DNA of 64,000 nucleotides. Origin: Sphingomonas insulae. Lineage in GTDB: Bacteria; Pseudomonadota; Alphaproteobacteria; Sphingomonadales; Sphingomonadaceae. The DNA lies in assembly GCF_010450875.1 (NCBI RefSeq), contig NZ_CP048422.1, forward strand, positions 3,011,001 to 3,075,000, given 5' to 3'. Both the position numbers and the translations under genes were made by a program. Below are positions 42,758-55,002 of this stretch, piece after piece (the stretch's first letter is position 1; every line of letters starts with the position of its first letter). Under the pieces are notes generated by a model. The model was given only the letters and a program-made list of their open reading frames with translations, was not told where the DNA came from and did not search any database.

Positions 42758-44250
42758 ACGCCGAACCCCTGGCTCTGCGTCATCCCGCCTATGCTCTGCG
42801 TCTGGGTCTGGCGCTGGCCATCGGCCATCAGCACGAAACTGTCCTTGGTTCCGCCGCCCTGGCTGGAATTGACGACGAGCGAACCCTCCTTCAACGCCAC
42901 GCGGGTCAGCCCCCCCGGCACGACCTGCACGCCCTTCGATCCGGTCAGCACGAAGGGGCGGAAATCGACGTGGCGCGGGCTGAGGCCCGTGTCGGCCAGC
43001 GTCGGCACGGTGGACAGCGCCAGCGTCGGTTGCGCGATATAGCGATGCGGCTCGGCGATCAGCGCGCGACGGAAATCCTCGATCTCCTGCCGCGACGCGG
43101 TCGGCCCGACCAGCATGCCATAGCCACCCGATCCGTCGACCAGCTTGACGACGACCTGATCGAGGTTGTCGAGCACGTATTGCAACGCCTGCGGCTCGCG
43201 GCAACGCCACGTCTCGACGTTCGGCAGCTTCGCCTCGCCCCCCGAATAGAAACGGACGATCTCGGGCATGTAGCTATAGATCGCCTTGTCGTCGGCGATG
43301 CCGTTGCCGGGCGCATTGATGATCGCGACGTTGCCGGCGGCATAAGCGGCGATCAGGCCGGGAACACCCAGCATCGAATCCGGGCGGAACACCAGCGGAT
43401 CGAGGTAATCGTCGTCGACCCGGCGATAGATGACGTCCACCTGCACCCGTCCGGCGATGGTGCGCATCCATACCTTGTCGTCGTCCACCACCAGGTCGGC
43501 GGCCTCGACCAGTTCGATCCCCATCGAATCGGCCAGGAAGCTGTGTTCGTAATAGGCCGAATTGAAATGGCCCGGCGTCAGCACGACGCACACCGGCTGG
43601 CCGCCACGCCCGCGCGGCGCCACCGACTTCATCGTTTCGAGCAGGCGATCGGGATAGCTGTCGACCGGCTCGACACGATATTCGCGGAACAATTCGGGGC
43701 ACAGCCGGACCATCGCCTCGCGATTTTCCAGCATGTAGCTGACGCCGGAGGGGGTCCTGGCATTGTCTTCGAGCACGAAGAATTCGTCGGGACCGGTGCG
43801 CACCAGGTCGATGCCGCAGATATGCGCCCAGATCCCGTGCGGCGGCCGCATGCCGGCGATCTCCGGCCGGAACTGCGGGTTGCCGAGGATCAGGTCCGCG
43901 GGCAGCACCCCCTCCGTCAGGATGCGGCGTTCGCCATAAATGTCGTCGAGGAACGCGTTGATCGCCTCGACACGCTGCACCAGCCCTTCGGACAGCCGCG
44001 CCCATTCATCCGCCAGGAACACCCGTGGTACGATGTCGAACGGAATGATCCGCTCGCGCGTGTCGGCATCGCCATAGACCGCGAAGGTGATGCCGAGTTG
44101 ACGGAACGTGTTCTCCGCCGCCTCCTGCCGCCGGCGCAGTTCGTCGTCCGGCGTATCCTCCAGCCACTTGCCCAAAGCCGCCAGAGCGGGACGCGGCGGC
44201 ACGTCGCCCGTCATCCCCATGATCTCGTCGAACGCCGGTCGTTTCCCCAT
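42754..44250 (-). CDS. Circularly permuted type 2 ATP-grasp protein
   Basis: 498 residues from the ATG at 44250; starts at 44307 or 44298 would add up to 19 residues of poor quality. FDEIMGMTGDVPPRP opens the family, ICGIDLVRTGPDEFFVLEDNARTPSGVSYMLENR is the signature, and YRRVDDDYLDPLVFRPDSMLGVPGL, VVKLVDGSGGYGMLVGP and VDFRPFVLTG follow. ATP-grasp enzymes form amide or peptide bonds through acyl phosphates. With alpha-E and transglutaminase-like partners it belongs to a widespread cluster thought to synthesise a peptide tag or small peptide. Confidence 0.9.
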   Translation of the reverse strand: MGKRPAFDEIMGMTGDVPPRPALAALGKWLEDTPDDELRRRQEAAENTFRQLGITFAVYGDADTRERIIPFDIVPRVFLADEWARLSEGLVQRVEAINAFLDDIYGERRILTEGVLPADLILGNPQFRPEIAGMRPPHGIWAHICGIDLVRTGPDEFFVLEDNARTPSGVSYMLENREAMVRLCPELFREYRVEPVDSYPDRLLETMKSVAPRGRGGQPVCVVLTPGHFNSAYYEHSFLADSMGIELVEAADLVVDDDKVWMRTIAGRVQVDVIYRRVDDDYLDPLVFRPDSMLGVPGLIAAYAAGNVAIINAPGNGIADDKAIYSYMPEIVRFYSGGEAKLPNVETWRCREPQALQYVLDNLDQVVVKLVDGSGGYGMLVGPTASRQEIEDFRRALIAEPHRYIAQPTLALSTVPTLADTGLSPRHVDFRPFVLTGSKGVQVVPGGLTRVALKEGSLVVNSSQGGGTKDSFVLMADGQRQTQTQSIGGMTQSQGFGV

Positions 44251-44360
44251 CGGAACGGTAAAGCCCTCCGCGTGATGCAAGTTCCATGCTGCGGGCATTC
44301 GCTGCATCGCACAAGAGGCGTTTTGTATCGGCGTGGGACATGGCGACGCCGCCGGGCGTG

Positions 44361-46376
44361 TTACCGCAACGCCGCCAGCATCCCGGGCGTCAAGACTTGC
44401 GGCAATACGCGGGGTTCGGTCGCGCCGGGTGCGTAATACAGGTACAGCGGTACGCCGGCACGATTGTGCGCCTGGATGAAGCGGCCCAGCGCCGGATCGC
44501 CGTCGGTCCAGTCGCCGACCAGCACCGCCACCTTGTTCTTGGCGAATGCCGCATGCGTCGCCGCGGTGTCGATCGACGAGGCTTCATTGACCTTGCACGA
44601 CAGGCACCAATCGGCGGTGAAATAGGCGAACACCGGCCGCCCCTCGGCGCGCAACGTTGCCAGGCGCGCCTCGCTGAACGTATCGCCGCCCACCTTCGCC
44701 GGCCGCGCCGCGCCACCCGTCAGCGCCGCCGCCAGACCCGCCGGCACGATCAGCGCCGCCAGCGCCAGCGCCCGGCCGAAGCCCAGCCCCCGCTTCTGGC
44801 GCCGGCCGCCCAGGCTTAGCACCACGCCCGTCGCCACGATCGTCGCGATGCCCAGCAACAGCCCGGCCATGCCCGCCTGCCGCCACGCCAGCCACACGAG
44901 CGCCAGCACCGTCAGCGCCATCGGCACCGCCAGCACCCGGCGGAACCGCTCCATCCACAATCCCGGCTTCGGCAACCCCCGCCGCAGCGACGGTACGAAA
45001 CCGATCGCCAGGAACGGCAGCGCCAGCCCCAGCCCCAGCCCTGCGAACACCGCCAGCGCCGCCGGCCACGGCAGCACCAGGGCGGCACCCAGCGCGGCAC
45101 CCATGAACGGCCCGCTGCACGGCGTCGCCACGAACGCCGCCAGCGCGCCCGTCGCCACCGATCCCGCCGCGCCGCCATGGCTGGCGAATTGCGGTACCGG
45201 CACCTCGAACCGGCCGGCGAGGTTGAGCGTGATCGCGAAGGTCAACGCGATCAGCAGCACGACGATGCGCGGGTCCTGCAACTGGAATGCCCAGCCGACC
45301 GCCGAACCGCCGGCGCGCAGGCCCAGGATCAGCCCGCCCAGCGCCACGCACATCAGCACCGCGCCCACCAGGTAGCCGATGGCATCGACCCGCGCCGCCC
45401 GTTCGTCCTCACCGCCGCGCGCCAGGTGCAGCGCCTTCAGGCTCAGGATCGGGAACACGCACGGCATGACGTTGAGGATCAGGCCGCCCAGCACCGCCCC
45501 CGCGAATGCCAGCAGCGCCGCCGACCAGCCGCTGCGATCGGTCGGCATGGCCACCGTCCCGGCATCGGCATGCACGCTCAGCCCCAGGTCCGGCCCGATG
45601 CGAAGCACGCCCGCGATCCGCCCCTTCGGCGCGCCCGCGGTCGCGATCAGCAACCGGTCGCCATCGCGCGTCACGGCCTGCGGCGCGGCATAGGCGACCA
45701 TGTCCGGGCCATAGGGAAAGAAGGCCGCGTCCTGCACCTTCGCCGCCGCCGGCAGCGGTATTGCGAGCACCAGCTTGCCGTCCTTCAGCTGATAGGTGCC
45801 AGCGGCGTCCAGCGGCTTGGGGATCGCCGCGCGCCATCGATCGAAATCGGTGGCATGTGCCGCGGCGCCATCGCCGATCGTCAGGTCGAGGCTCAACTGC
45901 TGCGCCTCCGGCACGCAGATCGTGTCGGTGCAGACCAGATAGTTGATCGCCAGCCGCATCGGCAACCGCGTCCCCGCCGCCAGCCCCGCCGGCACGTGCA
46001 GCGTCGCCAGCGGGGCGTAGGGCGCCTCGTAGACATAGTTCATCAACCCCGCGATCAACAGCGTCGATGGTACCGGCCATTGCAGGTCGGGATCGGCGGT
46101 CGCGCCCTTCGGCAGGGTCCACGCCAGCGACGGCGCGAAGCCCGCATCGCCGGGGTTGCGCCAATAGCCGTGCCAGCCCTTTTCCGGCCGGGTGTCCAGT
46201 GCGATCGTCACCGTCTGGCCGGCGCGCGGCGCGACGCTGTCCGGTACCAGCGTCATCGCCAGGTGCGGCGGGCCGTTCGCCGGCGCCAGATCGGCGTGCG
46301 CGACCGTCGTCGCCGCCACCAGCGTCATCACCGCGAAACACAGCGCGCGCATCGCCGCGATCAATCGATTTGCCAT
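44361..46376 (-). CDS. DsbD/ScsB-like protein-disulfide reductase
   Basis: 671 residues from the ATG at 46376; an ATG at 46391 is possible. After a signal peptide, the periplasmic N-domain carries YLVCTDTICVPE (redox Cys pair). Eight or so membrane helices carry NVMPCVFPILSLK and VATPCSGPFMGAA, the paired transmembrane cysteines. The C-terminal thioredoxin domain has ADWCLSCKVNE. It moves electrons from cytoplasmic thioredoxin to periplasmic thiol proteins. It is divergent from the alkaline phosphatase gene. Confidence 0.9.
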   Translation of the reverse strand: MANRLIAAMRALCFAVMTLVAATTVAHADLAPANGPPHLAMTLVPDSVAPRAGQTVTIALDTRPEKGWHGYWRNPGDAGFAPSLAWTLPKGATADPDLQWPVPSTLLIAGLMNYVYEAPYAPLATLHVPAGLAAGTRLPMRLAINYLVCTDTICVPEAQQLSLDLTIGDGAAAHATDFDRWRAAIPKPLDAAGTYQLKDGKLVLAIPLPAAAKVQDAAFFPYGPDMVAYAAPQAVTRDGDRLLIATAGAPKGRIAGVLRIGPDLGLSVHADAGTVAMPTDRSGWSAALLAFAGAVLGGLILNVMPCVFPILSLKALHLARGGEDERAARVDAIGYLVGAVLMCVALGGLILGLRAGGSAVGWAFQLQDPRIVVLLIALTFAITLNLAGRFEVPVPQFASHGGAAGSVATGALAAFVATPCSGPFMGAALGAALVLPWPAALAVFAGLGLGLALPFLAIGFVPSLRRGLPKPGLWMERFRRVLAVPMALTVLALVWLAWRQAGMAGLLLGIATIVATGVVLSLGGRRQKRGLGFGRALALAALIVPAGLAAALTGGAARPAKVGGDTFSEARLATLRAEGRPVFAYFTADWCLSCKVNEASSIDTAATHAAFAKNKVAVLVGDWTDGDPALGRFIQAHNRAGVPLYLYYAPGATEPRVLPQVLTPGMLAALR

Positions 46377-46436
46377 TCTTGCCCCGTCCATCGCCGCCCG
46401 CCATAGCGGTCGCGGCCCATTAACACGAGTGTCCCG

Positions 46437-48104
46437 ATGAAAGCGCTGATCGCCGCCGCCCTGTTCGCTTCCGCCGCGCCGATCGCCGCGCAACAGGCGC
46501 CCGCACCGATGCCGCCGGCCCCGACTCCGGTCGCGGCGCCGGCGCTGGCGCCCGGCCCCGGCAAGCCGCCACGCCTCCTCGTCGTGATCTCGGTCGATCA
46601 GTTCTCCGCCGACCTGTTCCAGCAATATCGCAACCGCTTCACCGGGGGGTTCACCCGGCTCCTGAACGGCGCGGTGTTCCCGTCGGGCTATCAGGGCCAT
46701 GCCGCGACCGAGACGTGTCCGGGCCATTCGACCATCCTCACCGGCATGCGCCCGACGCACACCGGCATCGTCGCCAACAACTGGATCGACCAGTCGATCG
46801 CCCGTGCCGACAAGACCGTCTATTGCACCGAGGACGAGACGGTTCCCGGCAGCGATCACGAACATTACACCGTCAGCGACAAGCATCTGAAGGTGCCGAC
46901 GCTGGGCGAGATGATGAAGGCGGCACACCCGGCGACGCGCGTCGTCTCCGTCGCCGGCAAGGACCGCGCCGCCGTGATGATGGGCGGGCATAAGGTCGAC
47001 GAACTGTGGTGGTGGGACGGCAAGACCTACACCAGCTACGCCGGCCGGCCGGTGCCGCGCGCCGTGCAGCGCGGCCGCGACGCCGTCGCCGCGCTGGTCG
47101 CGCAACCGCAGGCCGCGCTGCCGCTGCCCGGCTTCTGTCAACCGCTCGACCGGCCGATCACGGTGGCGGGCAAGGTCTTCGGCCAGGGTCGGTTCGAACG
47201 CGCCGCCGGCGACCTCAAGGCGTTCCGCGCCTCGCCCGCCAGCGACGCCGCCGTGTTCGCGATCGCTGCGGGACTGATCCAGGACATGAAGCTGGGCCAG
47301 GGCAAGGCCATCGACATCATCGACATCGGCGCCTCCGCCACCGACTATATCGGCCATTCGCTCGGCACCCAGGGCACCGAGATGTGCATTCAGATGGATC
47401 AGCTCGACAGCACGCTCGGCAGCTTCTTTGCTGCGCTCGACGGCTGGGGCCTCGATTACGAAGTGGTGCTGACCGCCGATCACGGCGCGCACGACATGAC
47501 CGAACGCCAGCAGCAGCATGCCATGCCGATGGAAAGCCACGTGTCGGCAGACGCCTCGATCAAGGTGGTCGATGCGGCGATCAGCGCCGAACTGGGCCTG
47601 AAGGGGCCGGTGCTGATCGGTGCTGAAGGCGACGTCTATCTCGCGGCGACCGTGAAGCCCGCCGATCGCGCCCGCGTACTGGCGGCGGCACAAAAACGTT
47701 TTGCCGCACAGCCGCAGGTCGCCGCAACCTTTACCAAGGCGCAGATCGCCGCGCAGCCGATCGCGACCACGCCGCCGGAAACCTGGACGTTGCTCGAACG
47801 CGCCCGCGCCTCGTTCAACCCCGACGTGTCGGGCGACCTGCTCGTCCTGCTCAAGCCGCGGGTGACGACGATCGAAACGCCCACCCCCGGTTATGTCGAA
47901 ACGCACGGCAGTCCGTGGGATTACGATCGCCGGGTGCCGATCCTGTTCTGGCGCAAGGGCATGGCCGGCTTCGAACAGCCCCTGTCGGTCGAAACCGTGG
48001 ACATCGTCCCGACGCTCGCCGCCACGATCGGGCTGCCGGTGAAGGGGCTGGACGGTCGCTGCCTCGATCTCGACCCGGGGGCCGCGGACACCTGCGTTAA
48101 ATAG
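46437..48104 (+). CDS. Threonine-type alkaline phosphatase (PafA/SPAP-like)
   Basis: 555 residues with a signal peptide and a Pro/Ala-rich linker (about 20-45). LLVVISVDQFSADLFQQY holds the first metal-binding Asp. HAATETCPGHSTILTG carries the Thr nucleophile (about T93). DIGASATDYIGHSLG, LTADHGAHDM and VETHGSPWDYDRRVPILFW hold further metal ligands. This is the phosphodiesterase-superfamily alkaline phosphatase known from Sphingomonas (SPAP) and from Elizabethkingia PafA, acting in the periplasm on phosphomonoesters. No Pho box is evident to me in the 60-bp divergent gap. Confidence 0.92.
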   Translation: MKALIAAALFASAAPIAAQQAPAPMPPAPTPVAAPALAPGPGKPPRLLVVISVDQFSADLFQQYRNRFTGGFTRLLNGAVFPSGYQGHAATETCPGHSTILTGMRPTHTGIVANNWIDQSIARADKTVYCTEDETVPGSDHEHYTVSDKHLKVPTLGEMMKAAHPATRVVSVAGKDRAAVMMGGHKVDELWWWDGKTYTSYAGRPVPRAVQRGRDAVAALVAQPQAALPLPGFCQPLDRPITVAGKVFGQGRFERAAGDLKAFRASPASDAAVFAIAAGLIQDMKLGQGKAIDIIDIGASATDYIGHSLGTQGTEMCIQMDQLDSTLGSFFAALDGWGLDYEVVLTADHGAHDMTERQQQHAMPMESHVSADASIKVVDAAISAELGLKGPVLIGAEGDVYLAATVKPADRARVLAAAQKRFAAQPQVAATFTKAQIAAQPIATTPPETWTLLERARASFNPDVSGDLLVLLKPRVTTIETPTPGYVETHGSPWDYDRRVPILFWRKGMAGFEQPLSVETVDIVPTLAATIGLPVKGLDGRCLDLDPGAADTCVK

Positions 48105-48216
48105 CAGACGCCGGTCCCGATCGGGTGTACATGCCATCGACATCGATCGTCCGCCAACCCTGCCCGGGTCGTGCGTCCGACGGTGTCGACCGGCAATGCG
48201 TTATCGGAGATCGACC

Positions 48217-48513
48217 ATGAAACCCTTGTTGATGCTCGCTTTAATGTCGCTCTCCGGCATGGCCTCGGCGCAGGCCTTCAAGCCGTCGACCATCGATGCC
48301 GGAGTCTCGCCCTCGCCCAATTCCTTTCAGCGGGCACCGGTTTATTTGTTCGACGATGGCGACACGCCGACGATGCGCCAGCAGAAACTCAGGATGGCGA
48401 TCGCGTTGCGCGAAGACGTGGCCGAACGGCTGCACAGGAACAACGGTACGCTGACGCCGGCGGACAAGGCCTATATCCGCCGCAAGACCTTCCGCATCCT
48501 CTACGGCATCTGA
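48217..48513 (+). CDS. Small secreted hypothetical protein
   Basis: 98 residues from the ATG at 48217, with GGAG upstream. A signal peptide (MKPLLMLALMSLSGMASAQA) is followed by a Ser/Pro-rich stretch and a basic, helix-prone C-terminus (MRQQKLRMAIALREDVAERLHRNNGTLTPADKAYIRRKTFRILYGI). No family is recognised. It should be periplasmic, and the charged helical end suggests a binding role. It lies between the phosphatase and the convergent beta-helix gene. Confidence 0.6.
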   Translation: MKPLLMLALMSLSGMASAQAFKPSTIDAGVSPSPNSFQRAPVYLFDDGDTPTMRQQKLRMAIALREDVAERLHRNNGTLTPADKAYIRRKTFRILYGI

Positions 48514-48538
48514 CCCACGGCGATCCGTCGGCGCAGCG

Positions 48539-49471
48539 TCAGCGCGTTTCGAACGGGCGGATGCCAGGTCCCAGCCGGTTGGCGCCGAGGTTGAGCCGCT
48601 CGTGGCTCAGGTCCGCGACGAACGCCGGGTTGCCCGGCGCACCCGGCGCCATGCGCGCGTCATTGTCCGCGATGCGCAGGCCGGCCGAGGGAAAGGTGCG
48701 GTTTTCCGCCGCGACCACGATCAGGCCGCTAGAATTTTCCTTGCCCTTGCCCTGTACGAAGGTGTTGCGTGCGATCGAACCGCGCGCACCATCGGGCAGG
48801 TCAATCATGTAATTGGTCTTGCGGCCCGCGGTATCGTCGAAACTGTTGTCGGTGATCGTCACGTTCGGCACGCGCAACTTGACGTAATGGCCGCCGGTGC
48901 CGCGCTCGAACCGCGAATTGGTCACCGTCACGCTGCCATTGCTGCCGATGTAGATGGCATGCGAGCAATTCACCGTCTGATCGCACTGGCCCAGCCCGGA
49001 AAAGGTCGACCGGTCGATCACGATCTTCTGCCCGGTCGGCTCCCCGCCCAGGATGCCTTCTTGGCTGTCGAGGAACATCGAATTGGTGACGGTCAGGTCG
49101 CCCATTTCGGTACGGATGCCCGCACCATTGCCATCCGACACGCTATAGCCACGGAACACGAGGCCATCGACCGCCGATCCCTGGCCGCGCAGCACCAGCG
49201 CCGCCTTGTCCTCGCATGCCTCCTTCTCGAAGATCGCGGTGCCGGGCTGCACCGCCTTGAAGGTGATGCGGCCGCCCTGCTGCACGGCACATTGCCGATA
49301 GACGCCCGGCGCGATCAGGATCGTCGCGGTTCCCATCCGGACCGACGACACCGCCTCCTGCAGGTCGGAGAACCCCTGCCCCGTCTCCGCGATCGTGAAG
49401 GGCTTGCCGCTCTGCGCAACGGCAGGGGCGGCGATCAGGGCGAGGGCGAGGATGGCGCGGGTCATGCGCAT
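48539..49471 (-). CDS. Secreted right-handed beta-helix protein
   Basis: 310 residues from the ATG at 49471; an ATG at 49465 is equally possible. A signal peptide ends AVAQ. The body is a run of parallel-beta-helix coils: GSAVDGLVFRGYSVSDGNGAGI, GDLTVTNSMFLDSQEGIL, QKIVIDRSTFSGLG, GSVTVTNSRFERGTGGHYV and PNVTITDNSFDDTAG. Such proteins are often polysaccharide lyases or surface-binding proteins, but catalytic residues cannot be assigned. Cys pairs (CAVQ, EACED, CDQTVNC) suggest disulfides, matching a periplasmic or exported location. Confidence 0.8.
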   Translation of the reverse strand: MRMTRAILALALIAAPAVAQSGKPFTIAETGQGFSDLQEAVSSVRMGTATILIAPGVYRQCAVQQGGRITFKAVQPGTAIFEKEACEDKAALVLRGQGSAVDGLVFRGYSVSDGNGAGIRTEMGDLTVTNSMFLDSQEGILGGEPTGQKIVIDRSTFSGLGQCDQTVNCSHAIYIGSNGSVTVTNSRFERGTGGHYVKLRVPNVTITDNSFDDTAGRKTNYMIDLPDGARGSIARNTFVQGKGKENSSGLIVVAAENRTFPSAGLRIADNDARMAPGAPGNPAFVADLSHERLNLGANRLGPGIRPFETR

Positions 49472-49652
49472 GGGCTTGCGCCGTCCCTTGCGCCCCGCGC
49501 CAGCCCTAATCGCGGTTAACGCCATCGTGCGGCCCAGCGATGCGTTACCATGCCGCGCCGCTGTCCCGAACCTGGCCATCGCCGTTGCCGATCCCGGCAC
49601 GTTCGCATAGACGACCCCTTAACGACACCGGGCGGGGAGCCCCGGGCGGGGG

Positions 49653-50873
49653 ATGCCGAAACCGATGCACGCCATGTCACCGACCGAGGTGTTCCTCCTC
49701 GCCATCCTCATCATCTTCACGTTGCCGTGGCTCGTCTGGCGGGTCGGGCGCACCGATTATTGGGCGCCGCTGGTGGTGGTGCAGATCATCGGCGGCATCC
49801 TGCTCGGGCCGGGCGTGCTCGGCGCGATCTTTCCCGATTATTATGCCTTCGTCTTCGCTGCACCGACGCTGGGGGCGCTCAACGGCATCGCTTGGTGGTC
49901 GGTCATGCTGTTCGTCTGGGTCGCGGGTCTCGAACTCGACGTGGGTGAAGCGTGGAAACGCCGCCGCGAAACCGGGATCACCGCCGGCCTGGCGCTAGGC
50001 GTGCCGCTGGTCGCGGGGGCGCTGGCCGCGCTGGTCATGCTCCGTTTCCCCGGCTGGCGCGGCGCCGATGGCGCGGACTGGCAGGTCGTACTCGGCATCG
50101 GCATGGCCTGCGCAGTCACCGCATTGCCGATCCTGGTGCTGCTGATGGAAAAGCTCGACATCCTGCGCGCGCCGCTCGGCCAGCGCGTGCTGCGCTACGC
50201 CAGCCTCGACGATATCGCGATCTGGGGCGTGCTCGCGCTGATCCTGCTCGACTGGCAGCGCGTCGGGCGACAGGCCGGGTTCCTGATCGGTTTCACGATC
50301 GCGACATGGGCGATCCGCAAGCTGCTGCGTGCGATCGCGGAAAACGACCGCTGGTATGTCGGATTGATCTGGCTGGCGGCGTGCGGGTTCGCGGCGGATT
50401 GGGCCGGGCTGCACTTCATGGTCGGCGCGTTCCTCGCGGGCGCGGTGCTCGACGCGCATTGGTTCGGCGAGGAGCGGATGGACCGCTTCCGCGCGACGAT
50501 CCTGCTCGCGATCATGCCGGTCTATTTCCTCTCGACCGGCCTCAAGACGCAATGGGGCGTGGGCGGCACCGCCGTCTTCGCGGCCGCGGCGTTACTGCTG
50601 GTCGCATCGGTCGGCGGCAAGCTGGCGGGCATCCACCTTGCCGGCCGCATCCTGAAATGGCCGAAGGGCGATGCGAAGGCGATCGGCTGGCTGCTCCAGA
50701 CGAAGGCGCTCATCATGATCATCTTCGCCAACATCCTGCTCGACAAGGCGATCATCACCAACGAAACCTTCACCGCTTTGCTGCTGATGGCGGTGGCAAG
50801 CACGATGCTGACCATCCCGATCGTCGCGCCGATGCTGAAGCGCAATCCGGGGCTGCGGACGCGGGGGTTCTGA
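49653..50873 (+). CDS. Cation:proton antiporter (CPA2, KefB-like membrane domain)
   Basis: 406 residues with about twelve membrane helices. VVVQIIGGILLGPGVLG and MLFVWVAGLELDVGEAWK are the family entry, GMACAVTALPILVLLMEKL the central motif, and FMVGAFLAGAVL and KALIMIIFANILLD later conserved parts. It lacks the C-terminal RCK/TrkA-N domain of KefB/KefC, so it is more like the short Na+/H+ or K+/H+ exchangers. ATGs at 49665 and 49674 are alternative starts. It is a single-gene unit. Confidence 0.88.
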   Translation: MPKPMHAMSPTEVFLLAILIIFTLPWLVWRVGRTDYWAPLVVVQIIGGILLGPGVLGAIFPDYYAFVFAAPTLGALNGIAWWSVMLFVWVAGLELDVGEAWKRRRETGITAGLALGVPLVAGALAALVMLRFPGWRGADGADWQVVLGIGMACAVTALPILVLLMEKLDILRAPLGQRVLRYASLDDIAIWGVLALILLDWQRVGRQAGFLIGFTIATWAIRKLLRAIAENDRWYVGLIWLAACGFAADWAGLHFMVGAFLAGAVLDAHWFGEERMDRFRATILLAIMPVYFLSTGLKTQWGVGGTAVFAAAALLLVASVGGKLAGIHLAGRILKWPKGDAKAIGWLLQTKALIMIIFANILLDKAIITNETFTALLLMAVASTMLTIPIVAPMLKRNPGLRTRGF

Positions 50874-50893
50874 TTTCGCTTCCGTCCCCAGCC

Positions 50894-50970
50894 CGTCATT
50901 GCGAGCGCAGCGCGGCAATCCAGAGCCGGACCAAGACGCCCTGGATTGCTGCACTACGCTCGCAATGACG
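50894..50970. repeat. Inverted repeat, family D (downstream of metH)
   Basis: CGTCATTGCGAGCG ... CGCTCGCAATGACG arms, with GGCAATCCAG and CTGGATTGC inside, form a 77-bp palindromic element. It is the same family as 53690-53766, and the two copies flank the larger metH gene. Confidence 0.85.
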
Positions 50971-50996
50971 GATTCAGGGACGCCCCCCGGGCCCGA

Positions 50997-53672
<2,676 letters not shown>

Positions 53673-53689
53673 ATCGGTCTTTTCGTGTT

Positions 53690-53766
53690 CGTCATTGCGA
53701 GCGCAGCGAAGCAAGCCAGGGCGTCCTGACGCGGCTCTGGATTGCTTCGCTGCGCTCGCAATGACG
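53690..53766. repeat. Inverted repeat, family D (between the two metH genes)
   Basis: CGTCATTGCGAGCGCAGCG ... CGCTGCGCTCGCAATGACG. It occupies most of the 127-bp gap between the metH halves and ends 17 bases before the larger gene's start codon, so it lies in the operon's mRNA and would form a long hairpin. Confidence 0.85.
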
Positions 53767-53799
53767 GCAAAGGGCAGCGCGGTTCGGCGTAGGTTACGA

Positions 53800-54846
53800 T
53801 CATGCCGCCATCGTGAACGGCTCGAGTCCCGCAAGCCGCGTCCGCACCGGCGGCACCGGGACGACCCGTGGGCTCACCCCGCGCGCCATGTCGGTGATCG
53901 CCTTTATATGCGCCGGCGTCGATCCGCAGCAGCCGCCAAGCACGTTGACCTGCCCCGCCTGCGCCCATTCGCCGACCAGCCCGGCGGTCGTCGCCGGCGC
54001 CTCGTCATACGCGCCCAGCTCGTTGGGCAGCCCGGCGTTCGGGTACACCATGATCAGCGTATCGCAGATGTCCGACAGCGTCTTGACGTGCGGCCGCAGC
54101 TGCTCCGCCCCGAACGAACAGTTCAGCCCGATCGTCACCGGCCTGGCATGCCGCACCGCGTGCCAGAACGCCTCGACCGTGTGCCCAGACAGGTTGCGCC
54201 CCGACAGGTCGGTCAGCGTCATCGACAGCATCAGCGGCAGGTCGCGGCCGAGGTCCTCGGCGGCATCCAGCGTCGCCATGATCCCCGCCTTGGCGTTCAG
54301 CGTATCGAACACCGTCTCGATCAGGATGAAGTCGGCGCCGCCCTCGACCAGCGCGTCGATCTGCTCGCGGTACACGCCCTTCAGGTGGTCGAAGTCGATC
54401 TCGCGATAGCCGGGATCGTTGACGTCCGGCGACAGCGACAGCGTCTTGTTGGTCGGCCCGATCGCGCCGGCGACGAAGCGCGGCCGTCCGTCGCGCGCCT
54501 GGAACTCGTCCGCGATCCGCCGCGCCATCCCCGCGCTCTCGACGTTGATCTCGCGCACCAGATGCTCGGCGCCGTAATCCGCCTGGCTGATCCGGTTCGC
54601 CGAGAACGTGTTCGTCTCCGCGATATCCGCCCCCGCCTCGAAATAGGCGCGATGGATCGACGCCGGCACCTCGGGCTTGGTCAGCGCCAGGATGTCGTTG
54701 TTGCCCTTCTGGTCGTGGGTCAGCCCCAGCGTGCCCGCGTAATCCGCCTCGGACAGCTTCCAGTTCTGGATCTCGGTCCCGAACGCGCCGTCGGTGATGA
54801 GGATGCGCTTGGCCGCCTCGGCCAGGAATGTGTCGCGAATGGTCAT
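53800..54846 (-). CDS. metH: Methionine synthase, homocysteine-binding part (split MetH)
   Basis: 348 residues from the ATG at 54846; an in-frame start at 54948 adds a non-family extension. [13 protein letters not shown] opens the homocysteine S-methyltransferase domain, [16 protein letters not shown] follows, and the zinc-binding cysteines are in [11 protein letters not shown] and [11 protein letters not shown]. It supplies the homocysteine module of MetH, missing from the gene downstream. The arrangement of two polypeptides for cobalamin methionine synthase occurs in several Alphaproteobacteria. Confidence 0.93.
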   Translation of the reverse strand: MTIRDTFLAEAAKRILITDGAFGTEIQNWKLSEADYAGTLGLTHDQKGNNDILALTKPEVPASIHRAYFEAGADIAETNTFSANRISQADYGAEHLVREINVESAGMARRIADEFQARDGRPRFVAGAIGPTNKTLSLSPDVNDPGYREIDFDHLKGVYREQIDALVEGGADFILIETVFDTLNAKAGIMATLDAAEDLGRDLPLMLSMTLTDLSGRNLSGHTVEAFWHAVRHARPVTIGLNCSFGAEQLRPHVKTLSDICDTLIMVYPNAGLPNELGAYDEAPATTAGLVGEWAQAGQVNVLGGCCGSTPAHIKAITDMARGVSPRVVPVPPVRTRLAGLEPFTMAA

Positions 54847-55002
54847 GGTTGAAATTCCATCGGAAAAAGGCCCCTTCCCCGGCGAAGGCCGGCGCCCGGC
54901 TGGCAAGGTTGTCGTGACAAGCAGAGCAACGCCGTTGCGAAGGTCCACGACTCCCCCGGCGGTCGCCCGGGACGTACGGGATAAACGCCGCCCGTCACAC
55001 CA

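Noticed and set aside
46377..48143. Upstream extension of the DsbD-like frame to 48143
   Set aside because: The extra about 590 residues are the antisense of the alkaline phosphatase gene. The DsbD signal peptide begins at 46376.
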